Shown here: one piece after another, positions 32,515 to 43,893 of the stretch
Layout of the letters: every line of letters begins with the position of its first letter
Numbering within the stretch: the first letter of the stretch is position 1
Assembly: GCF_029968035.1 (NCBI RefSeq)
Contig: NZ_JASCIQ010000007.1
Location: 62,001 to 126,000, forward strand
Reading direction: 5' to 3'
Source: Streptomyces cavernicola
GTDB lineage: Bacteria; Actinomycetota; Actinomycetes; Streptomycetales; Streptomycetaceae
DNA: 64,000 bases
Notes under the pieces: model-generated
Seen by the model: the letters and a program-made list of their open reading frames with translations, nothing else
Database searches by the model: none
What the model was told of the DNA's origin: nothing
Position numbers and translations under genes: made by a program

Positions 32515-34584
32515 ATGACCCCACCCAAGCCCGAACTCAACCGCCGCCGGTTCCTGCAGTTGGCAGGGGCCGGCGCGGGCGTGGCCGCGCTGTCCGGCAG
32601 CATCGCGCGGGCCGCGGCCATCCCTGCCGCCCGCCGCACCGGAACCGTCGACGACGTCGAGCACATCGTGGTCCTGATGCAGGAGAACCGGTCGTTCGAC
32701 CACTACTTCGGTGCGTTGAAGGGCGTGCGCGGCTTCGGCGACCCGCGCCCGGTGACGCTGCCGAGCGGCAAGTCCGTGTTCCACCAGCCGGACGGCGGCA
32801 AGGAGGTGCTCCCGTACCACCCGGACGCGGAGGATCTCGGCATGCAGTTCATCGCGGGCCTCGACCACGACTGGGCGGGCGGCCACAAGGCCTGGAACAA
32901 CGGGCGTTACGACCAGTGGATACCGGCCAAGTCGGCGGGCACGATGGCCCATCTGACGCGCCAGGACATCCCGTTCCACTACGCGCTCGCCGACGCCTTC
33001 ACGATCTGCGACGCGTACCACTGCTCGTTCATCGGGGCCACCGACCCCAACCGCTACTACATGTTCTCCGGCCACACAGGAAACGACGGCCAGGGCGGCG
33101 GACCTGTGCTCGGCAACCAGGAGGCGGGGTACGACTGGACGACGTACCCGGAGCGCCTGGAGGCGGCCGGGGTGTCCTGGAAGATCTACCAGGACATCGG
33201 CGACGGCCTGGACGCGGCCGGCCACTGGGGCTGGATCGACGACGCCTACCGGGGCAACTACGGCGACAACTCGCTGCTCTACTTCAACAAGTACCGGAAC
33301 GCCGAGCCGGGCGACCCGCTGTACGACAAGGCCCGCACCGGCACCAACGCCAAGGCGGGCGACGGCCTCTTCGACCATCTGAAGGCCGACGTGCAGGCCG
33401 GGAAGCTGCCGAAGATCTCCTGGATCGCCGCGCCCGAGGCGTTCAGCGAACACCCCAACTGGCCCGCCAACTACGGTGCCTGGTACATCTCGCAGGTCCT
33501 GGACGCGCTCACCTCCGACCCCGAGGTGTGGGCGCGTACGGCCCTGTTCATCACGTACGACGAGAACGACGGCTACTTCGACCATGTGGTGCCGCCCTAT
33601 CCGCCGGCCTCCGCCGACCAGGGGCGGTCCACGGTCGACACCAGCCTGGACTCCTTCCAGGGCGACGCGAGTTATGGGGCCGGGCCCTATGGGCTCGGGC
33701 AACGTGTGCCGATGCTGGTGGTCTCGCCGTGGTCGACGGGCGGCTACGTCTGCTCCGAGACCTTCGACCACACCTCGATCCTGCGGTTCATGGAGCGCCG
33801 CTTCGGCGTCGCCGAGCCCAACGTGTCGCCCTGGCGCAAGTCGATCTGCGGCGACCTGACCTCGGCCTTCGACTTCGGCCTCAAGGACACGGACCCGGCC
33901 GAGCTGCCCGGCACGGACGGCTACCGCCCGCCGGACAACGAGCGCCACGACAGCTATGTGCCGAAGCCGCCCGCCCAGCCCCAACTCCCGCCACAGGAAG
34001 CCGGGGCGAGGCCCACGCGGCCGCTGCCGTACGCCCCCTACGTGGACGGCGCCGCCACCCCGGCCTCCGGCCGCTACACGCTGACGTTCAGTGCGGGCGC
34101 GAAGGCCGGCGGCACCTTCCACGTCCGCTCCGGCAACCGCGGCGACGGCCCCTGGACGTACACCACCGAGGCCGGCAAGACGATCTCGGACACCTGGAAC
34201 TCGGAGTACTCCGACGACGCGTATGACCTGACGGTGCACGGCCCGAACGGCTTCCTGCGCACCTTCAAGGGCCCCGGCAAGACGGCCGGTCCCGAGGTCA
34301 CCGCCCGCCATGCCGCCTCCGACGGCACCCTCGCCCTGACGCTCAGCAACGCGGGCGCCGCCGAGGTGCGCCTTCACCTGGCCGACGCTTACGGCGGTCC
34401 CGGCGAGGAGTTCACGCTCGCTGCGGGCGCGACGGTGAAGCACACCGTGCACCTGGACGCGGGCAAGCGCTGGTACGACGTGACCGTGAGCTCCGAGTCG
34501 GACGGGACGTTCCTGCGCCGCTTCGCCGGGCACGTCGAGACGGGCGAGCCGGGCGTCAGCGACCCGGCGATCCGCACAGCCTGA
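32515..34584 (+). CDS. Phosphocholine-specific phospholipase C (Tat-secreted)
   Basis: Secreted phosphoesterase of 689 residues. The Tat signal is RRRFLQLAGAGAG. The phosphoesterase domain runs at about 45-465 and includes VVLMQENRSFDHYFG with the catalytic-centre asparagine/serine, DAYHCSFIGATDPNR, ITYDENDGYFDHV and FDHTSILRFMERRFG. The C-terminal part (about 505-685) holds two beta-domains of the DUF756 type found in this family. It cleaves phosphatidylcholine-like lipids to phosphocholine, which fits the choline catabolism genes 5 kb away. The ATG at 32515 follows AGAGG. Confidence 0.92.
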   Translation: MTPPKPELNRRRFLQLAGAGAGVAALSGSIARAAAIPAARRTGTVDDVEHIVVLMQENRSFDHYFGALKGVRGFGDPRPVTLPSGKSVFHQPDGGKEVLPYHPDAEDLGMQFIAGLDHDWAGGHKAWNNGRYDQWIPAKSAGTMAHLTRQDIPFHYALADAFTICDAYHCSFIGATDPNRYYMFSGHTGNDGQGGGPVLGNQEAGYDWTTYPERLEAAGVSWKIYQDIGDGLDAAGHWGWIDDAYRGNYGDNSLLYFNKYRNAEPGDPLYDKARTGTNAKAGDGLFDHLKADVQAGKLPKISWIAAPEAFSEHPNWPANYGAWYISQVLDALTSDPEVWARTALFITYDENDGYFDHVVPPYPPASADQGRSTVDTSLDSFQGDASYGAGPYGLGQRVPMLVVSPWSTGGYVCSETFDHTSILRFMERRFGVAEPNVSPWRKSICGDLTSAFDFGLKDTDPAELPGTDGYRPPDNERHDSYVPKPPAQPQLPPQEAGARPTRPLPYAPYVDGAATPASGRYTLTFSAGAKAGGTFHVRSGNRGDGPWTYTTEAGKTISDTWNSEYSDDAYDLTVHGPNGFLRTFKGPGKTAGPEVTARHAASDGTLALTLSNAGAAEVRLHLADAYGGPGEEFTLAAGATVKHTVHLDAGKRWYDVTVSSESDGTFLRRFAGHVETGEPGVSDPAIRTA

Positions 34585-34612
34585 CCACGACCTGACCCGC
34601 ACACCTGGCGGG

Positions 34613-34652
34613 GCCGGGCCCGGTGAGCACACCGCCTTCACCGGAGCCCGGC
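34613..34652. terminator. Terminator after phospholipase C
   Basis: GCCGGGCCCGGTGA (34613-34626) pairs with 34638-34652 with a one-base bulge and an 11-base loop, 29 bases after the stop codon. Confidence 0.75.
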
Positions 34653-34875
34653 CGCCCCCGCGTCTCAACACCCGTACGGATACGGCAGGATGACGCCTTG
34701 CCTCCCCGAGCCGTCCGTACATCCGGCACCTGTTGCACACGTTTCCGGCACATTCGTACGGCTCCAGCACCACCGGAGAGGCAGTACGCGCAGCCGAGAG
34801 ACGAGCAGGTGACCACTTGAGCAAGTATGTGAGCCCCGGGAGTAGCGCCGTGAGAAGCGCCGCGGGAGGCGGCCG

Positions 34876-35967
34876 ATGAGCCGGGACCTGACCGCGCACG
34901 ACGCGATCCTCGCCGCCGTCGCGCTCGCCGCGGGCATCGCCGCCGGGCTGCTGCTCCGGCTGGTCCTCCGCTGGCTCGGGCGGCACGCGGTGCGCACCCG
35001 CTGGCGCGGGGACGACGTGCTCGTGGCCGCGCTTCGCACTCTCGCGCCGTGGGCGGCGGCGATAGCCGGGGCGGCCGTCGGGGCGAGCGCGCTGCCGCTG
35101 ACCCGGTCGGTCCGCACGGTCGTGAACCAGTCGCTGAGCGCGCTGCTCATCCTGGTCGCCACGCTGATCGTGGCGCGGGTGATCACGGGCGCGGTGCAGT
35201 CGATGACGAAGTCCCGTACGGACGCGGCGGGTTCGGCCACGATCTTCGTGAACATCACCCGGGTCGTGGTCCTCGCCATCGGCGTCCTCGTCGTCCTGGA
35301 GACCCTGGGCGTCTCGATAGCGCCGCTGATCACCGCGCTCGGCGTGGGCGGTCTGGCCGTGGCGCTCGCGCTGCAGGACACCCTCGCGAACCTGTTCGCG
35401 GGCGTGCACATCCTCGCGTCGAAGACCGTGCAGCCCGGTGACTACATCCAGCTGAGCAGTGGTGAGGAGGGCTATGTGGTCGACATCAACTGGCGCAACA
35501 CGGTCGTGCGCAACCTCTCCAACAACCTCGTGATCATCCCCAACGCCCAGCTGTCCGGCACCAACATGACCAACTACACGCGGCCGGAACAGAAGTTGAC
35601 GATCCTCGTGCAGGTCGGCGTCGGCTACGACAGCGATCTGGAGCAGGTCGAGAAGGTCACGGTCGAGGTCGTCGCCGAGGTGATGGCCGGGGTCGAGGGC
35701 GCCGACCCGGAGCACGAACCGGCCGTACGCTTCCACACGTTCGGCGACTCGCGGATCGGCTTCACGGTGATCCTGGGCGTGGGCGAGTTCAGTGACCAGT
35801 ACCGGATCAAGCACGAGTTCATCAAGCGGCTGCACCAGCGGTACCGCGCCGAGGGCATCCGCGTCCCCGCCCCCACCCGCACCGTCGCACTCCAGCAGGA
35901 GGGCGCCGCGCCGCTCGACGCGGCCGCGATCCCGCAGCAGCGCGGCAACGCGGCTCCGCTGTCCTGA
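34876..35967 (+). CDS. MscS-family mechanosensitive channel
   Basis: Membrane channel of 363 residues. Three to four helices lie at about 10-170; the pore-lining helix is in LITALGVGGLAVALALQDTLANLFAG, followed by the beta domain motif KTVQPGDYIQL and the NLVIIPNAQLSGT signature. A C-terminal alpha/beta domain runs from about 235 to 335. It releases solutes on hypo-osmotic shock at the cytoplasmic membrane. A preceding 220-base gap shows no other gene. It may relate functionally to the osmolyte (betaine) genes nearby, by inference only. Confidence 0.92.
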   Translation: MSRDLTAHDAILAAVALAAGIAAGLLLRLVLRWLGRHAVRTRWRGDDVLVAALRTLAPWAAAIAGAAVGASALPLTRSVRTVVNQSLSALLILVATLIVARVITGAVQSMTKSRTDAAGSATIFVNITRVVVLAIGVLVVLETLGVSIAPLITALGVGGLAVALALQDTLANLFAGVHILASKTVQPGDYIQLSSGEEGYVVDINWRNTVVRNLSNNLVIIPNAQLSGTNMTNYTRPEQKLTILVQVGVGYDSDLEQVEKVTVEVVAEVMAGVEGADPEHEPAVRFHTFGDSRIGFTVILGVGEFSDQYRIKHEFIKRLHQRYRAEGIRVPAPTRTVALQQEGAAPLDAAAIPQQRGNAAPLS

Positions 35968-36032
35968 CGTACGCAGAGCGAGGGGGGGTGCGGGTGGTCA
36001 CAGACACAGGTCGATCGGCCATACTGCGCACC

Positions 36033-36623
36033 GTGGAAAAGCGCATGGACGAGAACGCCGCTCCCCTGCACGTGCACGCCGCGTCGACGGACCCGGGCTT
36101 CATCCCCGGCATCACCCCGTCGAAGGCCGTGGCGCCCGAGGACGACGCCGACGCCGCCGTCGAGCCCGCGTCCGGGACCGAGCCCGAGCAGGACGAGGAA
36201 CAGGCCACAGAGAACGAGACCGGTACGGGGGCGGAGGACGCGGCGGACACGGATCCCGCCGGGTCCGAGCCCGAGGCGGATGGCGAGCTGAAGGCCGAGG
36301 CGGACGCGGACGCGGAGGCCGGGGAGGGCGACGGCGACAAGGCCGAGTCCCCCGCCTTCGAGGCCGCCGACCACCGCGGCTCCATCACCGTCGACGGCAG
36401 CGGCCTGCGCTTCCGACTCGACGACCAGGAGGCCGAGTTCGACTGGGACGAGATCGGCGCTGTGGAGCACTCCACGTCCCGCTTCGGCCGCCGCCTCACC
36501 GTCACGGCCCACACCCTCGCGCGCCGCGCCTACCCGGCCGAGGTCCAGGCCCCGGACAAGGCGACCCTGAAGCGCTGGACCACCGAGCTCGACGACGTAC
36601 TGGACGCACACTTCGAGGAGTGA
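36033..36623 (+). CDS. Acidic protein with small C-terminal beta domain
   Basis: Protein of about 196 residues; no named family recognised. Residues 20-115 are extremely acidic and repetitive (many E, D, A, G, T). The C-terminal 75 residues form a folded-looking module (GSITVDGSGLRFRLDDQEAEF, RFGRRLTVTAHTL, LKRWTTELDDVL), resembling a short beta-rich domain with a final helix. The start is uncertain: GTG 36033 lies close after a CATACT -10-like box and could be leaderless, while ATG 36045 is in frame. It follows the MscS gene by about 65 bases. Confidence 0.7.
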   Translation: MEKRMDENAAPLHVHAASTDPGFIPGITPSKAVAPEDDADAAVEPASGTEPEQDEEQATENETGTGAEDAADTDPAGSEPEADGELKAEADADAEAGEGDGDKAESPAFEAADHRGSITVDGSGLRFRLDDQEAEFDWDEIGAVEHSTSRFGRRLTVTAHTLARRAYPAEVQAPDKATLKRWTTELDDVLDAHFEE

Positions 36624-36686
36624 CCCGACGCCATGGGGCGGCCCCACACCGCCCCGTGCCGCCGTGTCCCTCCCCTGCCGCCGTCG

Positions 36687-36960
36687 TCACACCGCGAACC
36701 CCCGCACCACGGTGTTGCGGAACACCGCCCTGCCCTCGGCGCTGAATAGAGCGAGCCCGGTGTCCGCGGGGTACGGGGAAGCCTCCATGGAGTGCACGTA
36801 CCGGCCGTCGCCGACGAACACCGCCACGGTCGTACGGTCCACGAAGACGCGCAGTCGCCCCACACGCCCGCGTCGATGTGCCGGCTCCCGTCCGAGGAAC
36901 GCCTCAACTGCACGCCCGCACCGGCCAGTTGCTCCCAGCCGTGAACCGGCGCAGTTCGGG
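36687..36960 (-). pseudogene. Remnant of a GH32 (levanase/fructosidase) C-terminal domain
   Basis: Only the end of a glycoside hydrolase family 32 gene remains. The C-terminal beta-sandwich is recognisable in RVFVDRTTVAVFVGDGRYV followed by STGLAL-like DTGLALFSAEGRAVF. Just upstream the matching sequence GVQLRRSSDGSRHIDAGVWG lies in a different frame, so a frameshift occurs near 36860, and there may be another near 36930. No catalytic domain is present. It is flanked on the right by the terminator of the ferredoxin reductase gene. Confidence 0.65.
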
Positions 36961-37005
36961 CTCGGGGCGTGCCAGGGTCCGAGTTCCCGGACGAGCAGAA
37001 AAGCC

Positions 37006-37046
37006 ACGAAGGGCCGCCCCCGATCCCCCGGTGGGCGGCCCTTCGT
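37006..37046. terminator. Terminator of the ferredoxin/reductase genes
   Basis: Perfect 14-bp stem ACGAAGGGCCGCCC (37006-37019 with 37033-37046), 27 bases after the stop of the leftward reductase gene. Confidence 0.85.
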
Positions 37047-37073
37047 CTCAGGGGGAGATCCCCTGGCCTCGGC

Positions 37074-38321
37074 TCAGACCGCGAGCGCGGCCGGTGCGGC
37101 GGTCGCGGTCGTGGTCGCGGGGGCCGGGGCGGGCGTGGCAGTCGGCGCCGGGGCCGGCGGCAGCGTGGTCGACTGGGCGTCCGCGCGGGCCAGTTCGCGG
37201 CGGATGCGGGTGAACGGGCGGGGGCGGTCGAGGGCGAGGACGGCGGTCGTACGGGCGTCGCGTTCGTAGACGGCGAGGAAGCCGCCCTCCTCCATGGAGC
37301 CCTCGACGATCCGCGGGACGTCGCCCTGCTCGCGCCGGCCGGCGAACTGCAGGCGGGAGCCGTACTGGTCGGACCAGAAGTAGGGCAGCGGGCGGACGTG
37401 TTCGGCGGTGTACCCGGCGAGGAGGTTGCGCACGGCGACGCGGGGCTGGGCGGTGGCGCTGGTCCAGTGCTCGGCGCGGTGGCCGCCGACGCGGGCGACG
37501 TCGCCGACCGCGACGACCTGCGGGAGGTTGGTGACGCAGCCGTCGTCGCAGAGCACGCCGTCGTGGACGGCGAGCGTCGATTCCGCGAGCCACTCGGTGT
37601 TGGGGATCGCGCCGATGCCGACGACGACCACGTCGGCGGGGAAGAGGCGGCCGTCGGTGAGGCGGACGCCGGTCACCGCCTGCTCGCCCTCCAGGGCGGC
37701 GACGCCGGTGCCGGTGACGAGTCGCACGCCGCCGCGTGCGTGCAGGCGGGCGGCGACCGCGGCCATCTCCGGGCCGAGTTGGCCGAGCAGCGGCATCGGC
37801 GCGGCCTCGACGACGGTGACGTCATGGCCCATCGCGGCGCAGGACGAGGCGGTCTCGGCGCCGATGAAGCCGCCGCCGATGACGACGACGCGCTGGGTGC
37901 CGCGGCGCAGGTCGGTGCGGAGTGCGCGGGCCTCGTCGAGGGTGCGCAGGGTGTGGACGCCGCCGAGCCAGGGGCCGGGGAGGCGGCGGGCGCGGGCGCC
38001 GGTGGCGATGACGACGCCGTCGGTGGAGACGGTGCGCCCGTCTTCGAGGAGTACGGTGCGGCCGCGGGCGTCGAGGCCGCGGGCGCAGACGCCGAACATC
38101 CACTCGGCGCCGAGTTCGAGGGTCTCCTCGTCGTCGGAGAGGGCGAGGTCGCTCTCCTCCGCCTTGCCGGCGAGGAAGTCTTTGGACAGCGGGGGGCGGT
38201 CGTAGGGGCGGTGCTGCTCCTCGCCGACGATCACCAGCCGGCCGTCGAAGCCCTGCGCCCGCAGTTCCCGGGCGGCGTAGAGTCCGGCGAGCGAGGCGCC
38301 CACCACGGTCACGGTCCTCAT
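37074..38321 (-). CDS. NAD(P)H ferredoxin reductase (FAD-dependent, ring-hydroxylating type)
   Basis: Flavoprotein of 415 residues like reductase components of three-part Rieske oxygenases. FAD motif VTVVGASLAGLYAARELR and the family motif EQHRPYDRPPLSKDFL are at the N-terminus. The NAD motif VVVIGGGFIGAETAS is near 150, the second FAD contact VVAVGDVARV near 275, and the C-terminal domain contains YFWSDQYGSRLQFAG. The tail (about 385-415) is an Ala/Pro/Thr extension. The ribosome site AAAGG precedes the ATG. It follows the Rieske ferredoxin gene on the same strand, 120 bases apart, and probably carries electrons to the oxygenase at 43.9 kb. Confidence 0.9.
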   Translation of the reverse strand: MRTVTVVGASLAGLYAARELRAQGFDGRLVIVGEEQHRPYDRPPLSKDFLAGKAEESDLALSDDEETLELGAEWMFGVCARGLDARGRTVLLEDGRTVSTDGVVIATGARARRLPGPWLGGVHTLRTLDEARALRTDLRRGTQRVVVIGGGFIGAETASSCAAMGHDVTVVEAAPMPLLGQLGPEMAAVAARLHARGGVRLVTGTGVAALEGEQAVTGVRLTDGRLFPADVVVVGIGAIPNTEWLAESTLAVHDGVLCDDGCVTNLPQVVAVGDVARVGGHRAEHWTSATAQPRVAVRNLLAGYTAEHVRPLPYFWSDQYGSRLQFAGRREQGDVPRIVEGSMEEGGFLAVYERDARTTAVLALDRPRPFTRIRRELARADAQSTTLPPAPAPTATPAPAPATTTATAAPAALAV

Positions 38322-38441
38322 GAGGCTGTGCCTTTCTCGTCGATCCGGTCCGCACGTGCGGGGTGCGGCCGGAGTGGCTCCGGGGGTTGAGAGGTCGCAA
38401 GGGGAGACACCCCCTGCGGGCGCGGGCCGGGCGGCGGGCGC

Positions 38442-38762
38442 TCAGGCCGCGACGTTCTCCTCGTCGCTGCGGTGGACGTGGATCATGCCGTCGTCGACGG
38501 TCACCCGGTGGGTGCGCACGGCGCGGCGGGCCGGCAGGCAGGTGGGGCGGCCCGTACGCAGGTCGAACGAGGCCTCGTGGAGCGGGCATTCGACCAGGCA
38601 GCCCTCCAGGAAGCCCTCGGAGAGCGAGGCGTCCTGGTGCGTACAGGTGTCGTCGATGGCGTACAGCTCTCCGTCCGCGTTGAACACGGCGATGGGCGGT
38701 TCGACGTCCACGCGGACCGATTCGCCCTCAGGAAGCTCTTCGAGGCGGCAGACGGGAATCAC
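38442..38762 (-). CDS. Rieske [2Fe-2S] ferredoxin
   Basis: Small electron carrier of 106 residues. The two Rieske ligand pairs are present as CTH (DDTCTHQDASLS) and CPLH (VECPLHEASFDLRTG). I chose the GTG at 38762 because GAGGGG lies before it; the open frame continues upstream to 38867 through the intergenic region. It is the first gene leftward from the IclR promoter region and is followed by its likely reductase. In this context it most likely serves the Rieske oxygenase of the rightward operon. Confidence 0.92.
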   Translation of the reverse strand: MIPVCRLEELPEGESVRVDVEPPIAVFNADGELYAIDDTCTHQDASLSEGFLEGCLVECPLHEASFDLRTGRPTCLPARRAVRTHRVTVDDGMIHVHRSDEENVAA

Positions 38763-38805
38763 AGGCACCCCTCTTGGTTCTGGACCGTTCAGTAACCTAC
38801 TGTTT

Positions 38806-38837
38806 CGCATCACGCACCGTAGTGCGCCGTGCGCAAC
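38806..38837. promoter_or_regulatory. Candidate IclR site upstream of the ferredoxin and iclR genes
   Basis: CGCATCACGCAC (38806-38817) and TGCGCAAC (38830-38837) in the divergent gap. Both elements recur upstream of the mscR gene (40009-40028), the first with one mismatch, so one regulator may control both promoters. Confidence 0.45.
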
Positions 38838-38923
38838 AGAATCCGGTCGATGAGCCCCGTACGTCAAGAGGGTTCTCGCAGATGCGGTCCGACAAGCGAC
38901 CGCCAGGTGGTGAGAGTTGAGCT

Positions 38924-39790
38924 ATGCCCCGTGAACAAGTGCAGGTGAGAGCAGGTACGGCAGGCAGGGCGAAGGCCGTCGGAACCGCCCGGGAAAAGTC
39001 CGGATCGAAGCAGTCGGAGCGGGCGTCGAGGGGGTCGGCCGGCTCGGTGCAGTCAGTGGACCGTGCGATCAGCGCGATGGAGATCCTCGCGCGGCACGGC
39101 GAGGCCGGGGTCTCGGAGATCGCCGAGGAGCTGGGGGTGCACAAGTCGACCGCATTCCGACTGCTCGGCGTGCTCGAACAGCGGGGCCTGGTCAACCAGT
39201 CCGCGGACCGGGGCAAGTACTACCTCGGGGCCGGCGTGCTGCGCCTCGCGGGGGCGGCGGCAGCGCGGATGGACATCTCGCAGGAGGCCGCGCCGATCTG
39301 CCGCGACCTCGCGGACGAGCTGGGCGAGACGGTCAACATCGCGATCCTCGACGACGACGCGGCGGTCAACATCATGCAGGCCAGAGGCTCGGCCTCGGTG
39401 ACCGCGCAGAACTGGCTCGGCAGACGCACGCCCCTGCACGCCACGTCCAGCGGGAAGGTGCTGCTCGCCCATCTGCCGCCGACGTTGCGCGAGGGGCTGC
39501 TCGCCCGGACCCTGCCGAGGTTCACCACGCGCACGGTCGTCAGCGCGGCCGCGCTCCGCTCCGAGCTGGCGAAGGTCGGCGGGCAGGACTTCGCCGTCGC
39601 CGTGGAGGAGTTGGAGATCGGACTCGCCTCGGTGGCGGCGCCCGCGCGCTCGCACGACGGGAAGGTGCTCGGCGCGGTCAGCGTCTCCGGACCGGTGTAC
39701 CGGCTGACCGCGGACCGCATGCCGGACCTGGCCCGGCGCACGGTCGCGGCCGCCGCCGAGCTGTCCCGCCGGATGGGCCACGGCCTGTGA
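38924..39790 (+). CDS. IclR family transcriptional regulator
   Basis: Regulator of 288 residues. A basic, disordered N-terminus of about 40 residues precedes a winged helix-turn-helix (about 48-100: VSEIAEELGVHKSTAFRLLGVLEQRGLV). The IclR effector domain follows (about 115-285), with LHATSSGKVLLAHL and SVSGPVYRL typical of the family. It stands between the leftward ferredoxin/reductase genes and the rightward betaine-degradation genes and is the obvious candidate controller of both. The ligand may be glycine betaine, choline or a breakdown product. A perfect hairpin ends its transcript. Confidence 0.92.
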   Translation: MPREQVQVRAGTAGRAKAVGTAREKSGSKQSERASRGSAGSVQSVDRAISAMEILARHGEAGVSEIAEELGVHKSTAFRLLGVLEQRGLVNQSADRGKYYLGAGVLRLAGAAAARMDISQEAAPICRDLADELGETVNIAILDDDAAVNIMQARGSASVTAQNWLGRRTPLHATSSGKVLLAHLPPTLREGLLARTLPRFTTRTVVSAAALRSELAKVGGQDFAVAVEELEIGLASVAAPARSHDGKVLGAVSVSGPVYRLTADRMPDLARRTVAAAAELSRRMGHGL

Positions 39791-39814
39791 GCTGACCGTC
39801 GCGCACCGCGGGAT

Positions 39815-39866
39815 GCCGTACGAGAACACCAGGTCAGAGGCGTTGGGCCGGGTGTTCTCGTACGGC
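39815..39866. terminator. Terminator of the IclR gene
   Basis: GCCGTACGAGAACACC (39815-39830) pairs perfectly with 39851-39866 around a 20-base loop. It separates iclR from the catabolic operon. Confidence 0.8.
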
Positions 39867-39953
39867 TTTCGCGCGCCGCGCGCGACCCCTTCAGGCGTGT
39901 CCGGAAGGTGACCCTGCGTCAGCATCGTTTTGCCAATGCTTGATCCGCACCCC

Positions 39954-40028
39954 TTGACGGCGTCACGACCGCGTTCCCAAGATGTGTGCAACGTCGCTCA
40001 TCACGCAACGCATCGCGCACTGCGCAAC
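39954..40028 (+). promoter_or_regulatory. Promoter and candidate IclR operator of the betaine operon
   Basis: A -35 TTGACG (39954-39959) and a weak -10 CAAGAT (39978-39983) with an 18-bp spacer. Downstream, GCAAC occurs at 39988, 40005 and 40024, and CGCATCGCGCAC-TGCGCAAC lies at 40009-40028, shared with the iclR upstream region. An operator just after the start site would suit repression. Confidence 0.5.
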
Positions 40029-40046
40029 ATCACCAGGGAGTTGGTC

Positions 40047-41132
40047 GTGCCACACGAGGTCCGCGCCGTCGTCGCCCTCAAGAAGGGCGCACCCGTCGAG
40101 GTGCAGACGATCGTCGTTCCTGATCCCGGCCCGGGAGAAGTGCTGGTCAAGGTGCAGGCCTGCGGTGTCTGCCATACGGATCTGCACTACCGGGAAGGCG
40201 CGATCAACGACGAGTTCCCGTTCCTGCTCGGCCACGAGGCGGCCGGTGTCGTCGAGTCGGTCGGCGACGGCGTCACCGACCTCGAACCCGGGGACTACGT
40301 GGTGATCGCCTGGCGCGCGCCCTGCGGCACCTGCCGGTCCTGTCGCCGCGGCCGCCCCTGGTACTGCTTCGACTCCCGCAACGCCACCCAGCCGATGACG
40401 CTCCTGGACGGCACCCCGCTCAGCCCCGCGCTCGGCATCGGCGCCTTCGCCGAGAAGACCCTCGTGGCGGCCGGCCAGGCCGTGAAGGTCGACGCCGCCG
40501 CCCGCCCGGAGGCCGCGGGCCTGATCGGCTGCGGCGTCATGGCCGGGTACGGGGCGGCCGTGAACACCGGCAACGTCCAGCGCGGCGACACCGTGGCCGT
40601 GATCGGCTGCGGCGGCGTCGGCAACGCGGCCATCGCGGGCGCCTGCCTCAACGGCGCCCGCAAGGTGATCGCCGTCGACATCGACGACAAGAAGCTCGAC
40701 GTGGCCGAGAAGTTCGGCGCCACGCACACCATCAACTCCCGTGGCACCGACCCGATCGAGTCCGTGCGCGCGCTCACCGACGGCTTCGGCGTGGACATCG
40801 CGATCGACGCGGTGGGCCGCCCGGAGACGTACAAGCAGGCCTTCTACATGCGCGACCACGCGGGCGTCCTCGTCCAGGTCGGCGTGCCCGACCCGGACAT
40901 GAAGGTCGAGATCCCGCTGATCGACCTGTTCGGCCGCGGCGGCGCCCTCAAGTCGTCCTGGTACGGGGACTGCCTGCCGACCCGCGACTTCCCCGTCCTG
41001 ATCGACCAGTACCTCTACGGGCTGCTCGACCTCAACGGCTTCGTCACCGAGACGATCGCCCTCGACCAGGTGGAGGAGGCCTTCGGCAAGATGCACCGGG
41101 GTGAGGTGCTGCGCTCGGTGGTCGTGCTCTGA
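40047..41132 (+). CDS. mscR: S-(hydroxymethyl)mycothiol dehydrogenase (formaldehyde detoxification)
   Basis: Zinc- and NAD-dependent class III-type alcohol dehydrogenase of 361 residues that oxidises the formaldehyde-mycothiol adduct. The catalytic zinc ligands are in [12 protein letters not shown] and [15 protein letters not shown]; the structural zinc site is [15 protein letters not shown]; the coenzyme motif is [12 protein letters not shown]. The insertion [22 protein letters not shown] matches the mycothiol-dependent branch. The GTG start at 40047 has GGGAG six bases before it. As first gene of the operon it removes formaldehyde set free by oxidative demethylation of betaine, dimethylglycine and sarcosine. 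Confidence 0.92.
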   Translation: MPHEVRAVVALKKGAPVEVQTIVVPDPGPGEVLVKVQACGVCHTDLHYREGAINDEFPFLLGHEAAGVVESVGDGVTDLEPGDYVVIAWRAPCGTCRSCRRGRPWYCFDSRNATQPMTLLDGTPLSPALGIGAFAEKTLVAAGQAVKVDAAARPEAAGLIGCGVMAGYGAAVNTGNVQRGDTVAVIGCGGVGNAAIAGACLNGARKVIAVDIDDKKLDVAEKFGATHTINSRGTDPIESVRALTDGFGVDIAIDAVGRPETYKQAFYMRDHAGVLVQVGVPDPDMKVEIPLIDLFGRGGALKSSWYGDCLPTRDFPVLIDQYLYGLLDLNGFVTETIALDQVEEAFGKMHRGEVLRSVVVL

Positions 41133-43841
<2,709 letters not shown>

Positions 43842-43893
43842 CCCCTGTCGCCGCCAAGTTGAGCCAGTACCAGTCCCGTTGAGGAGTACGTAC

